Assembly (NCBI GenBank): GCA_947069175.1
Contig: CAMTDV010000013.1
Span: 28,089,857 to 28,153,856, forward strand
Direction: 5' to 3'
DNA: 64,000 nt
From: Scalesia atractyloides
Lineage: Eukaryota > Streptophyta > Magnoliopsida > Asterales > Asteraceae
Part shown: piece after piece, positions 34,566 through 46,881 of the stretch
Numbering within the stretch: the first letter of the stretch is position 1
How the letters are laid out: each line of letters begins with the position of its first letter
Program-made: the position numbers and the translations under genes
Notes under the pieces: generated by a model
Database searches by the model: none
Told to the model about the DNA's origin: nothing
Seen by the model: the letters and a program-made list of their open reading frames with translations, nothing else

Positions 34566-35403
34566 GATGCTAAGGATATACATGACCAGGTGAGTGTGAA
34601 GTTTGGATTTTGATTGAGGCGGTAATGTTCCTAGTAAGGGTTGAATACCCTGCTACAGGAATCGCTTTTTGATGCCTGAGTGTAAAAGTGAAAAGCGTTG
34701 CAACACGGAGATGACTAACTGGATATGGTCTTATGACAAAAGGGTTTTGAGAAAATCGAAGCGTCAAAATGATAAAGTTACATCACAAAACGAAGTCATC
34801 AACCACATCGTTATCCAAATTGTGATTGACACTACTTACACGGAACTTCCCATAATCGTCTAACAAAGCTTTTGATCACCTGACAAGAATACTTATATAT
34901 AGGAAATATCTGCGGTGTATCCACCATATCCTTGTCAAATTTTCATTGGCCTTGTTATCAAGTCACGATTAGTTATATGTGACTCGTCCTAAAATCTACC
35001 AAACATAAACAAACACAACAGCCAATACTTGAGTCTTGAATCCGAGGAAAGCGAGACTGAATGGTGGTGGTACCTCTCTCGTGTGTTATGAGGAAATGGT
35101 TAGTCTATGAAAGAGTGAGACACAATCCAACTTCCCTAAATGATCAGACGGGGTTCGTCGTGATGTATGATAACATGAAATTTAATCGATGAATAGAGAT
35201 AGTAATGAAACAAATTAACATAACGTGATAAAATTGCGTTAATGGCATTAATATGAAATAATAAAATCATTATTACCCAAATTTAAAAAAATGGTAACTT
35301 GAATAGTCAGAACAAGAAATGGAATCTATTAAAGCTTAGATTGAGAATAAAAATAAAATAAACAACTGAAGCAGAGTCTTGAGTCTTCATGATGGGAGAA
35401 AGT
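34566..35403 (-). other. Junction and 3' region with single hairpin unit
   Basis: It contains one copy of the 61-nt hairpin (34879-34939, minus; arms TTTGACAAGGATA and TATTCTTGTCAG with G-U and end mismatch) and a relative of the 4020-4208 stretch (34570-34767). The pol deletion joint must lie close to 34565. Confidence 0.65.
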
Positions 35404-36750
35404 CTAGTTAGGTTGTTCGTTCACACCGTCGTTGACCTCAATTGGGTTTGCGTTGATGTTGTAGGCTTTCCCTCTTGCTGGTGGAAGTGTTGGGTTTGCC
35501 TGGTTCGCTTGGTTAACTGGGTTTGCTTGAGCTTGAGCGTTAATGATGTTAACCAACCTAGGGTACGTGTTGTTGTAGTGGGTAGGATCTCCACAATTGA
35601 AACAAGCTCTAACATAAGGTACCATTGAATAATTCGGCTGTTGGTAAGGTTGGGTCATGAATTGGGCAAGAGGTGGAGCATGGTTTTGAGGAGCGCGGCA
35701 AGTGTTACTCAAATGACCATAAGGCCCACAATTGGCACACAGTCGACAAGGTAAGGTGGGTTGGTGGTGATAATGGCAGGTGTAACATTGAGGGTGGGGA
35801 CCAGTGTAGGGTTTCTTGTTTGGGTATGCTGGGTTGGGTGCCACTTGGCTGATTGGGATGGCTTGGAAGGGTACGGCTTGTGGAGTTTGCTGACTGGTTT
35901 GGGTGACAGCAAAATTTTTCGGTTTCGCTTTCTCTTGGTAGTGAATTGAGAAGAGGATCCGACTTGAGTTGGATTGGGGTTTCGGTTGGTGTTTTTCTAC
36001 TTGCATCCTTCTTCTTCTCGTCTTTGAAATCCCCATTCCTGATGTGGTTTTCGGTGAGCTCAGTAGCTAGCTCCATTGCTGCTTCCAGGGTTGCAGGCAC
36101 GGTACTCATCACAGAATCCTGAATCTTCGAAGGAAGACCCCGAAGGTAATGCTCGATCAGGTGGTAAAGAGGAGTAAATAGATTCAGAACCATTTGATTT
36201 AACTCAAGAATCTTTTGTTGTAGGTTATATGGTCTCCCTCGTTTTGTTTTAGGAAGTAAAACTCGTCTTCCAGCTTCTTAATTTCGCTTCTTGGGTAAAA
36301 ACGTCTTGTCATGAGTTCCCTAAGTTGTTCCCATGTTAGCGCTACAAGCGCTTCAGCGCCTCTTCTGCCTTTTTCGGCATTCCACCAAGTTAATGCAACC
36401 CCAAATAGACGGCCAATAGCATAACGAACCTTACGGTCGTTGGGGCAGTCACAATTAAGAAAAGTACTCTCCATTTCTTCAAACCACCGAAGGAGAGCAG
36501 TGACCCCTTCAGTTCCCTCATACTTTGGAGGGTCACATGAGTTGAAATGCTTGTAAGTGCACTTAGTGGTGTTTGTGGGAGGCTTGGCAGTATTTTGTCC
36601 CTCTTGGTTGATTGGGTTGACTGGGTTAGCGGCGAGAGTTGTTGAACTTGAATTACAATATCGGGGGATCACGGCCGCCATTTGTTAGTCTATTTGAGCA
36701 GCCATACGTTGTCGGATTTTCCTGATCTCCTACCTCTACGAGAGTACCTA
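35404..36750 (-). pseudogene. gag: gag of the 31-39 kb element (frameshifted)
   Basis: On minus, a gag starting near 36750 has an early stop (the second long frame opens MAAVIP at 36681). The capsid core runs to 36199 with YEGTEG, WFEEMESTF, ALTWWN and RFYPRSEIKKLEDEF; a frameshift near 36195 moves it to the frame containing LPSKIQDSV and LEAAMELATELTE, and another near 35990 to the frame with the Cys/His segment and CFNCGDPTHYNNTYP. The last Cys of that CCHC knuckle is replaced by Tyr. At the place where copies 1 and 2 have TGA, this gag keeps an Arg codon (EKGRRGAEA). Confidence 0.85.
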
Positions 36751-37627
36751 GAAAACATCTACAGGAAATACGTAACGAGATTATGAGTTTGGCGTATAGG
36801 TGTCATGTGTGTCGCATAGAGTTTAGAAGTAAAATTATACATCCACAAAACAAATGAGAAAAATATATCCATTACATCCATAGGATGTCTTGGGCTTTGC
36901 TCACGTTTGAGCCCCCATATGTCCCCCATACTTGGCCTAAGTAGTCATGTGGGCCCCCATGTCTACTGAGCTTTGTAGGGTTCTCATTGGTTGTGGCCTG
37001 TTAACACTCGCACCACCCGAATGAAAATCGTAAAACATGATTACGAGGTGTAAGGTCGGAAGGTATCCTGGTTTAGACACAGTGACAAATCAAAGTAAGT
37101 TAGTTCACACGACGTTTAGTGTGGCATGGCCTAATAGATCATTCGTACTCTCATCGTTAGTCCCCAGGTAGGCAAACTGGTCCGTTTATTTTGGATTTAT
37201 ACAAATGTCAATCCTAGACAGGACGTTTCGACTACCGGTACTTGTACCCTTCCAGTTACTACATGCCCGTCGTAGAACTCACTTTGATGAGATTGAAAAA
37301 TAAAAACATCACAAATTTTTGAAAAGAAAAGCAAGAAAAATGTTTAAATACGTGAGAATCAAGACGCGCGTTTATGACGATAACATATGCGTATATATAT
37401 AAGCATGTTATATCGACAAAATTTCTAACACATTGAATGTCACACAAAGTCAAATAATAATTGAAGTGTTGCATGTAACTGTGTGTGAGAGAAGTGTAAA
37501 ACAAGTAAAAGTTACAAGTTTGCATGTAACCAACTTAACACGTAAGCAATTAAATTGACTATAGTATAGGCTTAAGGGTCTAATAACCTATCCTATATCC
37601 CTATAGTCACTCGCTCTGATACCAATC
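36751..37627 (-). other. 5' leader of the 31-39 kb element
   Basis: It contains the PBS core at 37613-37624 and post-PBS stem at 37557-37608. Text matching the leaders at 690-850 and 61850-62000 lies at about 37085-37265, and the CATCCATAGGATG block at about 36870-36890. Confidence 0.75.
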
Positions 37628-38439
37628 TATCACACCCTGACCTGCAGCGGATAAGATAGTCGGGGCATGATTGGGTTTTCATCAAAGCTCATGATATTTA
37701 ATATTATAGAAGTTTAATATTTATTATTCCAAATTTAAATAAAACATTTCAACGCATGTAATTCAAACAAACACTATAATATTCCAAACAAACTTGCAAA
37801 TAACATTTTATTTTCTTCTAAGGCCCATGTCCTACATTATCCTTGCTTCAAACCTGTTCACTGTATCATGTGTAAAAGTAGAGTTTTGAGTCAACATAAG
37901 TTGGCGAGTGAATCCTATTTAATCATTAAGAAAATGATATGTTTATTATTTTAATAAAATGTGCATTAACCAAATATGAGAAACATCGTGTATGTAATCT
38001 AAACCACAAACCACATCTTAAACTAATAATGTACATGTGAGCACGATAAGCGATGTGCTACGAGATCAAGGCTCAATCAAACGGAGCCGATCTAGTATAG
38101 GATGCAACGTGACGCTCCACCCGTAAGTAACGGGGAACAAATGGGCCTAATGTGAGAGATTGACTGAAATGAGAAATATAAACACAAAATTACAATAAAC
38201 AACAATATCACATAGCACCTTAGATCACATAATGGTAGTAGCACAAGATTTGAATTAGTGAGATAAACAAAAGCGACACATGATACACCCCAAACACATG
38301 AATAAAAAGGGGAGTTGTAAGGAATTCACTCACAGTGGGTGCGATTACGATTCGACGAAGATTACGCACGATTGAGATGCCAAGCGACGATAATGGCTAA
38401 TCTATATTTTCTCCCATGAATCGAACGGTCGACATTAGG

Positions 38440-38851
38440 CAGCGTATGGGATTCGAACTCGTGACCTCTCGTTTACGTGCACGCAGCTCGACCAACTGAG
38501 CTACGTGTCTAACCCGGAATATATCAAGATTTAATTACATTTATACACTTACTGGATTAAATCATATTTTGATTAAAAAATTGGTTGGATAGTTATAGGA
38601 ATCGTTTGATGGAACCGGCTCGAACCCGCGACCTGTTGTTTCGTGTGCACACAGCCGACCAATTGGGTTATGTGTCTAACCCGAAGGATATAGGATTTTA
38701 ATTAATCTTATATACATACTAGGTTGTTTCATAACTGGGTTATAAAAAGGTTTTGTAATATTTAGGGAATCGGAAAACGTATCATGACTCGAACCCAGGA
38801 CCTGTGATTCATGTGACGCAGTCCATCCACTGGATTGTGTGTCTAACCCGG
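38440..38851 (-). other. tRNA-like array in 5' LTR of the 31-39 kb element
   Basis: Units on minus are at 38785-38851, 38611-38683 and 38440-38517. The last has GTAGCTCAGTTGGTCGAGC, a good A box. The others are more eroded than in the 3' LTR. Confidence 0.55.
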
Positions 38852-39423
38852 TGTAATTACAAGTTTTAATTTCATTTATACACAGACTCACTTTGTCTTC
38901 TTCATTTAAAAAATACATAAACTGATAAACCCGCCTGAACTTTGATTAACACTTCTTTTACTAAGTATTAGATAGTTAAATATAAGATTTATAAGGATTA
39001 AAAGGATAAAGTAAAGGAAATATACCGAAATGAAGACACTTTAAAAAAATCTGGCGAAGTTCCAACTTCCGGCGAGGTGTATTTGAAGAACAGGAACCTT
39101 CAGAGAGTTTTAGTGAGGTTTTGCAAGAGTGTGCATTCTGATTGGGTTAAACTCCTTTTTATAGACGAGGCAGTAGCTTGAATTTGGAATTTTTCGGTTT
39201 CAGTCAAAATCTTAAATGGCGACATGATTGCTTAACTGATTTAGAAGTTTTGCTCGGTAATTGAGTTTAATTGCATTTTAAAGTCGGTTTCATCCGTTAA
39301 TTGCCGAGAATCAATAGTTTGATTGATTCCGGATTAGTCGCATTTGTTACAGAGCGGCTTTCTTTTGAATCTCAGCTCAAAGTGTAAGTTGATATAAGAA
39401 TTAATTGAGTCGGGATATATCAG

Positions 39424-39498
39424 ATGTGGGCGAGTGGTGTAGTGGGTGTTAGGTGTTTGGTTTGGGTGGAGACTCGGGTTGGATCCCGCGGCCCACCC
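39424..39498 (+). other. tRNA-like unit facing the array, same LTR
   Basis: This is an eroded copy of 33399-33471, with GTGGGCGAGTGGTGTAGTGG; its B box has become GGGTTGGATCCC. Confidence 0.4.
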
Positions 39499-39693
39499 TT
39501 ATTGTTTTTTTTTTGTTCAATAAAAATTATATTTATATATTTTATTTATTATTATTATTTTATTATCTTTATTATTAATAATCACGATATCTATAAACGA
39601 CTATCATAAATTCAAAACAAAAGATCATAACATATACTGATTACAAAACGGAGCGTGTTTTAGAACGTGTTTTTCGTCAGATGTTACAAACAA

Positions 39694-40740
39694 ATCGTTA
39701 AATCCAACACAATATCACACCTAACCCCCCCCCCCTAAAAAAAACAACCTACGTAGCGTAATACAACGCCCTGAAAACGTGAAAAAACTAATAGACAGAC
39801 ACAACAACAACAACAACAACTAAACTACAACAACAAACTACCTGTAAACATCGCAGAGGGCAACGATCAGAGCAAGTACGGTCATCGCAGACCCACGTCG
39901 TCAAAGAGGCAGTGGAAGGTCATCGGTCACCGAGAGTGAGAATGAAGTGGAAGCTTTTGAGTGATCAAATGAAAATAGTGGAAAACCCCCTAAAACAACC
40001 ACTTAAATGCCCACTAAAAAAATGACCCACAAAAGCCAAGTTACAACTCCAAGAGGCACGGTAAAGAGGTAATGCGTGAGGTACAACCAAGGTAAACACA
40101 AGTATGTTGCACATTAATACTATATAAATTAGTATTTAAATATAGATAAAAATAAGAAGTCGCAACGCTATATTTGGAATTTCTAAAAACATTACTTTTT
40201 TTTTTGAAAATAAGCATTAAGGGACTTGAAAGCAAACCTAAAAGAAGGAAAAATACACTATATTTGACATGTATAACACACCATAACTTATTTCTTTTTG
40301 AGTAATCAGAATAATTAAGAGACTAATGGACTTCATATTAGTTAAAATGTGATTACAAATTAAAAGCCTAATAATTAAGAGACTAATGGACTTCATATTA
40401 GTTGAAATGTGATTACAAATTAAAAGCCTAAAAAGAAAGAAAAAAGGAAGCCACAAGGGACATGCTGGTAGTTACTCCACCTAAACCCTAAAGGTCATGT
40501 TTAGGAACCTCCATGCTCACACTCACACACCTCCATTTTCATTTTGGATAGAGAAGGTTGTGATTTATCTATTTTTTTCAAGTGGTTTTGATCTAGGATT
40601 GAAGGAAACAGTTGGGAACTAAATCCTCACCATCATTGGTGAGTTTATGATGAGTTTGAAGAGCTGAAACAAGTGAAAAAGTCATACTTTTCATCGGATT
40701 CGGTTGCGGCTCGAGGGTTTCGCAAGAATAAGTAAAAAAC
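39694..40740. repeat. Non-coding, with CAA run and 60-bp duplication
   Basis: A C11 run is at 39725-39735 and a CAA microsatellite at about 39805-39835. A 60-bp unit starting ATTAAGAGACTAATGGACTT is tandemly doubled (40313-40372, 40373-40432) with one change. No gene is recognised. Confidence 0.6.
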
Positions 40741-41260
40741 ATGTAAAATGTTAACATGTGAATCCAAGTAATTAGATGATGACGATAAATGTTAATAATA
40801 AATAACTAACTCATAACCAATCAACCAACATGACAATGTAAATGTATCACTGAATTGAACATGGCAACAATGTAAATATGAGCCTCAAGCCCACCAATGA
40901 GCTAATCTAAATGATGTGGTGAATTAGGCTATAACCCATAGTCATGGGGAACCTAGTCAGCCTAATGGATCCATTGAATAATGATTAGGGACAATGGTTA
41001 AATAATGATTAGGGGCAATGGTTAGTGACTCAAACAATGAACAAACAACAACCATCACATAATCACACATTAAACTTTGCATGTATAGGTAAATGAAAAT
41101 TGAAGTAAATGAATGACGCATAACTGACACATAATACACCCCAAAACATTTAAATGAGAAAAAGGGGAATTAGGAAAGATCTACTCACGGGTTGCGTTTG
41201 GTGATTCCTTGAAATAAGCGCACGATGAAAGAGAGAGTTGCAAAAGACAGAAACTCCCTA
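40741..41260 (-). mobile_element. Distant LTR fragment of the gag-lineage type
   Basis: On minus it has CGCAACCCGTGAGTAGATC, TTTTGGGGTGTATTATGTGTC and a hairpin-forming TAGGCTGACTAGG...AGCCTA block in the same order as in the gag-lineage LTRs. The sequence is much diverged; tRNA-like units are not seen. Confidence 0.5.
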
Positions 41261-42251
41261 AGAGATAAAATACAAAACCCTAAATATAATATAAATAATA
41301 ACCATAATTAATTATATTGATTTTGAACTTCAAAATGGAATTCCCGCTTGTCGTATCTCCAGACGAGGTTCTCTTCTATTGAGTCGATTTATTTTCCTAC
41401 GCTCATTAGTTCTTCTCATAGTGTCTTAACTTGGCTACATTTACTAAGCTCATGACTAGGTAGGCGTTTGGTAGCTAAGGTGGAAGGATTTGTGGATATA
41501 GTTCATGCATTAAGTTTTGAAATGCCCTATTATTGGTCCACCATTGCTCCATTGGGTCTTGGAGTAGTTTTTGTGGTGATATAGGTGTAGGATCCTAGGA
41601 ATTTGCTCTAGGCTAAGCGACATCGGTTTAGGATTAAATGGTATTGGTTCGGGATTAAAAGGTATGGTTCCGGATTAAATGGGATTGGTTCAGGGTGAAG
41701 AGGGATGTTAAGATTTATTTCTTCCTCTATGGGTTAGATTATGTCACAGTTTGCCAATCGGCGGTCAAGTTCTTCCCATTGTGGCATTGTTAAGGGAACT
41801 TGTGCTGTTACTTCAGTTAAAGTTATTGTTGCTACAATAGGTTTCTTTTTCCTTCTTTTTTCCCTTTTTTTTATTAAACAATCTCGTTTTTCTAGGGGAT
41901 AGTTTTTCAGTGGGTTGGGATTGGAAGACTTTTGGTTCGTCATCATCCTTCTCGTATCTGATCGTCTTTCATCAAACTCCATGTCTGAACTAGAGAAGAG
42001 ATATTTTGGAATGCTTCGGACAAGTCCTTATCACTCATATTGTGAATCCAAAAACAATAAAAACAATGGACTCCAAAAATTTATATGTGTGTATTTTTCA
42101 ATTTGGTTAGTATCATAATTTTATTTAAATATTTATTTTTTCAAAAGTAACACATAGGATATTTTGTTTTAAATTCTAACTTTATTATTTATATTTAAGT
42201 ACATTATTATAACACCTAAATAGCTTAAATTAGTAGCTCTGATGCCACCTC
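41261..42251 (-). mobile_element. Internal 5' remnant of a further LTR element
   Basis: A PBS core variant TGGCATCAGAGC (42236-42247, minus) precedes an LTR end at 42252. A short Lys/Glu-rich frame (41982-41734) may be a gag-start remnant; it has no clear domain. The left extent is uncertain. Confidence 0.5.
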
Positions 42252-43194
42252 TGTCACAACCATTGACCCCACCCTCAGTGGGAGTCGTGAACGATACAGA
42301 TGTGGTACCGTTGTTATTAAATTTGCAGTGGATAATTTTATCAGGATCGTAGTTAGGAAAAATATCGGAGTAATAAAACACCAAATATTTATAATTAAAC
42401 AGTTAGGTTAAAACCCACATTACATCCAAAGGTTTTTATAGGGATAAACCTTGGTAAAACATATTTCATTTTCTTTATTTTGGTGACATAGCCACTTTAT
42501 TTAAGCTTCTAATGTTTCGTAGCAATTTCCTTTCTTTCACAGTAAGTCATCTAAAATGCGTTTAAAAACATTTTATCAGCGAAAAATACTTGTGAGATCA
42601 TTCATTTGTATAAAAAGACACAATGTTATAATTACAGCATTAAGGGTTTTTACATTTGTTTATATTTTCAATTACTCAAATCAGTACTTGTCACTTGGCA
42701 GTCCTGTGACTGTGGTCATATCACTATTGGTCCTCAATTGTCCAATAGCAAAGCTTATCAAGTAGTGTCTACAAACCCCTCATACCGGCAGTAATTTAAG
42801 AATACAAAACCCTAATCACTATAAATTTAACTGGAAAACATTTAGGGTTTTAAAAACATTTAATAAAAGAGAATGACTCACTTTGCGGAATTGGTGTTTT
42901 GATTAAGCATCCTGGTATTAAGCATGGATTCCTAGTTAAACATACAATGCAACATATTAGTATAAGAAACCCAATTCAAACTTTAACGATAATCACGAGA
43001 TCAAAACCTAAACGAAGTTAACAAAGTATGGCCTTATTCAAGCAGCACGTTGCATCCGTTGATTGGTTTTATGATCAATTGGATATACTTCCTACGGAGC
43101 CGAGTTTCGAGTTTCAGGGATTCGGGCATTGGAACGACAGAACGAGAGGAAAATATATCGAATTTATGTCAAAACTGGTGAACTTAACTCATCC
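42252..43194 (-). repeat. 5' LTR (partial) of that element
   Basis: TGTCACAACC at 42252 adjoins the PBS, so this is LTR sequence read on minus. Its outer end is not identified and may be cut by the chromovirus at 43195. Confidence 0.5.
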
Positions 43195-45694
43195 TGTCAC
43201 ACCCTCAATTTCCACTTGCGGAGTATTACTGCGAGGCGTGTGATCAAACCAGAATCTCAGACACTAGCAATGTCGAACGACTTTATATGATTTATTTAAA
43301 CGTTTTCCAAAAACATTTATTGTAAACATGCATAGTCATTTTCAAAGTTCCAAGGTTTCAAAGTTTAGCGGAAGCATTAGAATAAAGTAACGGGCGCAAC
43401 ATAAACGCCAAAACAAAATCCCAAAAATTATCGTAAATAAAGACTCGATAAAAATGCCTTGATCAAATGCAAAGTGAGTGCACCTACCGCTCCTACGCAT
43501 GAGAAACATGCAAAGAAACAAGTGTCAACATTAAAGAAAGTGAGTTTACAGTATTTATAAGTTCACAAGTTCGGTTTAAAAGATTGTTTTCCCACGTTAT
43601 CCCTAATCCGGGATAACGACATAGTTCCATTATTCCTAACCTGGAATAATAATGTTGGTTCGTAAATAAGTTCAATGTTAACATGTAGGTAGCGAGCCTA
43701 AAGTTACGTCACGTAAGAGTTCGCGATCGAAGCTGATTGTTGTTGCCTCTTGTTGCCAGGTCTATCACAACCATGGCGAAAGTTAGGCCAAATTAATCAC
43801 CCGTTGACCATTCCCGGTCGGCTAGCGCGACTAGCTCGGGTGGGGCTTGTCGGGCCCAGTAGTACTACTATAATTTCCCCGCTATCTTACCCAATACTAA
43901 CAATCCGAGAGTTGGTTGAGGACTTCCGTGATAAAGCTACTTAGTGACCATAACATACATTAACATTAACTTAGTTACCGAATAGTTAACGGCGTAATTT
44001 CGCATAACGTAAAAGTTAGAGTTGTAGAGCGTATACATGTTTCTCCCCTGTTGTTCAAAACCGGATAAAATAGGGGCCGTGAACTCACCTTAAATTGCTC
44101 AGTTAGATAAATGCAAAAGAAGCAAATGATGGGAAACCGCTAATCGCGTCCTAACATGTCAACCGATTCAAAGTTAGTGTGTGAACACACTGACACAAAA
44201 CCCTACGCATAACTAACACACAGTACACACACGTAATAACCAATTCGAAACCATAATCATGCATGCAAAGTATCACCATACAAAATAACGACCAAATCAA
44301 CTTGTCATAAACACAGGATAACTCATACAACACTTAGATACACAAAACGCAAGTTATCATGTTTCAGCTTGTACACTCATAACTGGGCTGTTTTCGAGAA
44401 TTTTTATAAAATAGTTGCAACGTTCCAAAAATTCGAATTTTTTACAGGAGGTGTCAATTAGACTGTAGAATTTTGTGTAAAATTTTCAAATCCTAAATCT
44501 TTACCAATTATTTAAAAACATTTATATACTAGGCTGCAGTCAGATTCGTCGCTTTCTGACTACAGTCCACGAGAAAAATCATTTAAAAATCACCGTTCAT
44601 CTGATTAATGAAATTCCAGTGGGAGATTTTCGGAAACTCCTGTCTCCAGTTACTGTACAGACTTCGTGACCTAACCCCATACAGACTATGAGATCCAACT
44701 CGATAAACAACCTGCAAATTCTGCAGAATTTACGCAGCCTCAGCTGCTGCACTAAATGACCATTTAAAAATAGCAAACGACCTCAGAAAAATATGAATCC
44801 TGCGCTATTTAAAGCGTTTTTCAAAAATACACGTTTTAGGCTTCAGAAAATCCACTTTTCGATAAATAATGATCAGGTTACAGCCAACTAAAGTTGGCTG
44901 TATATGTCAATCAGCTTACTGTTTTCGACTTTATCGCATTAGAACATGTGTAAACGGCCATGACGCTTAGTTGTATCGATTAACAGCAGGTTACCTTGTC
45001 AAATATCATCTAATATATCAATATTCATGCAAACCCTAAGTATATATCATGATCTTTATAGATAAAATGCAGCCTATGATTTTAATACTCAAACATATCA
45101 TCACAACCGCAAACATTCGCATATTCATCCGAACTAATCATACACCACAACACTTTTTCATAATAATATCATACAAGCACATAATCATGATCAAGACTAC
45201 ACAAAACCTAGTGTGAATCGTAATACAATTAAACCCTAACCTTGAAACGATGACAATTAGCGAACCTGGACAAGCTTGGAATCGATCCGAGGGATGTGGG
45301 ATGCTTGCGCGACCGAGAGGGAGGGGGGCTGCTGCCGTCGCACACCTCTAGGGGAGTAGGTTTTAGGGTTTTCTATTTTTTTTAATACCCCATGCATACA
45401 TACGTATACATAAGGGCAAGGGGGTGGTTTGGGCTTGTCCTTGGGCCGCAAGGGAGGGGTGGCGGGTTGGGTTGGGTTCGCAAGTGTAACACCTAATGGC
45501 AACCTCCCAAATGTGGGGCAAAAAACCTCATCGAGGATAATGGCAACCTCCTACATGTTGGGGCAAAACCTCATCGAGGACGATGAGTCCCTTAGGGGGG
45601 TGATTATAACACCTAATGGCATACCTCTCAACATCGTCCGTGGACAGTAGAGATTCCTGGTTCATAAGTAATGCTCTACCTCTAAAATCACCAA

Positions 45695-45803
45695 CGCGTT
45701 TTGGGCTTAATGCTAGTGGATGAGAGGAGAACTCCACAGTTAAGCGTGCTCAAGTGGGAGTAGTACTAGGATGGGTGACCTCGTGGGAAGTCTCCACCAG
45801 GGC
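45695..45803 (+). ncRNA. 5S rRNA-like segment, Cassandra 5' LTR
   Basis: AGAACTCCACAGTTAAGCGT, GCTC..GGGAGTAGTACTAGG and ATGGGTGACCTCGTGGGAAG match the internal control region of plant 5S rRNA: A box, intermediate element and C box. The first part of 5S is diverged. It is the known hallmark of Cassandra LTRs and may act as a Pol III promoter. Confidence 0.9.
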
Positions 45804-46190
45804 AACCAAAAACAAAGCCGTGAGTTCCTGGATGGGCCACCCATCAAGGGCAAAGCGGACAATATTGGTGATAACGAGGGGCAGGGGTGTTACAGAGTGG
45901 TATCAGAGCCACTCCTGTGCCGTTCGGGATGTTAGGGCAAAATCTCATCGAGGACGATGAGTCCCTTAGGGGGGGTGATTGTAACACCTAATGGCAACCT
46001 CCCAAATGTGGGGCAAAAAAACCTCATCGAGGATAATGGCAACCTCCTACATGTTGGGGCAAAACCTCATCGAGGACGATGAGTCCCTTAGGGGGGTGAT
46101 TATAACACCTAATGGCATACCTCTCAACATCGTCCGTGGACAGGAGAGATTCCTGGTTCATAAGTAATGCTCTACCTCTAAAATCACCAA

Positions 46191-46299
46191 CGCGTTTTGG
46201 GCTTAATGCTAGTGGATGAGAGGAGAACTCCACAGTTAAGCGTGCTCAAGTGGGAGTAGTATTAGGATGGGTGACCTCCTGGGAAGTCTCCACCAGGGC
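46191..46299 (+). ncRNA. 5S rRNA-like segment, Cassandra 3' LTR
   Basis: This is a second copy, with GTAGTATTAGG for GTAGTACTAGG and the more 5S-like CCTCCTGGGAAG for CCTCGTGGGAAG. Confidence 0.9.
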
Positions 46300-46881
46300 A
46301 ACCAAAAACAAAGCCGTGAGTTCCTGGATGGGCCTCCCATCAAGGGCAAAGCGGACAATATTGGTGATAACGAGGGGCAGGGGTGTTACAGCAAGGGGGT
46401 GTGGGTGGCGGGTTGGGTTTGCTTGGTCGCGAAGTCGAAACGTTTCACAGGCTTGGTTCGGTTCCGCTTATAAATAGAATTTACTAACTGATCATTATAA
46501 TCTGATAAATAACTACACATAATACGACTCGACAATTATTCATAAACGTCTAATAACATGTAGCACGAAATTCAGATACAACCCGTTAGAATTTCCAAAC
46601 ATTGTTTGTTCCCTAAATACGAAAGTTAGTGTAGTTATTGTGAGCGCATAATTTAATTCTCTGAATTAAAGCAGCGTAGGAATGAATAACAATAAAGTAG
46701 CGCGTTTAAGATACCTGAAAAGCCGGGATGTCACATTATCCCCATTGAAAGAATTTTCGTCCCGAAAATTGAGTAAACGCGGTTTAGAATGCAACGCACA
46801 AAAGTTCAGTTTGTTAGAATGGTACAAGGAAATCCCAAGCTGTCATATCATCCCCATGTTGAAAGAATTTCGTCCCGAAAT

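Larger units (their letters stand above)
31416..39688 (-). mobile_element. Complete gag-only Ty3/gypsy element, TSD AACAA
   Basis: AACAA at 31411-31415 and at 39689-39693 flanks the element. 3' LTR is 31416-33668, internal 33669-37627 and 5' LTR 37628-39688. The PBS core is at 37613-37624 (minus). Coding content is a broken gag (35404-36750) and the tail of integrase (33690-34565); protease, RT and RNase H are absent. The 5' LTR lacks roughly 190 bp present in the 3' LTR near 32210-32390. It is a third lineage of the family in this window and inserted into the minisatellite to its left. Confidence 0.9.
37628..39688 (-). repeat. 5' LTR of the 31-39 kb element
   Basis: On minus it runs from TGTAACATCTG to GTGTGATA (C-to-T in the end). 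The hairpin module is at 38072-38150. About 190 bp between the TTTGGGGTGT block and the tRNA-like array are deleted relative to the 3' LTR. Confidence 0.88.
45485..46390 (+). mobile_element. Cassandra TRIM retrotransposon, TSD GCAAG
   Basis: LTRs at 45485-45894 and 45980-46390 flank an internal region of only 85 bp, which begins GAGTGGTATCAGAGCCAC (PBS) and ends CCTTAGGGGGGGTGAT (polypurine). GCAAG stands on both sides (45480-45484, 46391-46395), and the sister LTR keeps the empty site at about 54844-54850. 5S-like sequence in each LTR identifies Cassandra. No protein is coded; it needs enzymes in trans. The LTRs are nearly identical. Confidence 0.95.
43195..46735 (-). repeat. 3' LTR of chromovirus
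   Basis: On minus it runs from TGTGACATCCCGG to GGGTGTGACA. Without the 911 bp added by Cassandra and its target duplication it is about 2630 bp. It contains short hairpins such as ACAGCCAACTAAAGTTGGCT (near 44880). I find no tRNA-like units. Confidence 0.88.

Noticed and set aside
45695..46299. Cellular 5S rRNA genes
   Set aside because: Only the promoter half matches well and both copies sit inside LTRs with PBS and target duplication; this is Cassandra.
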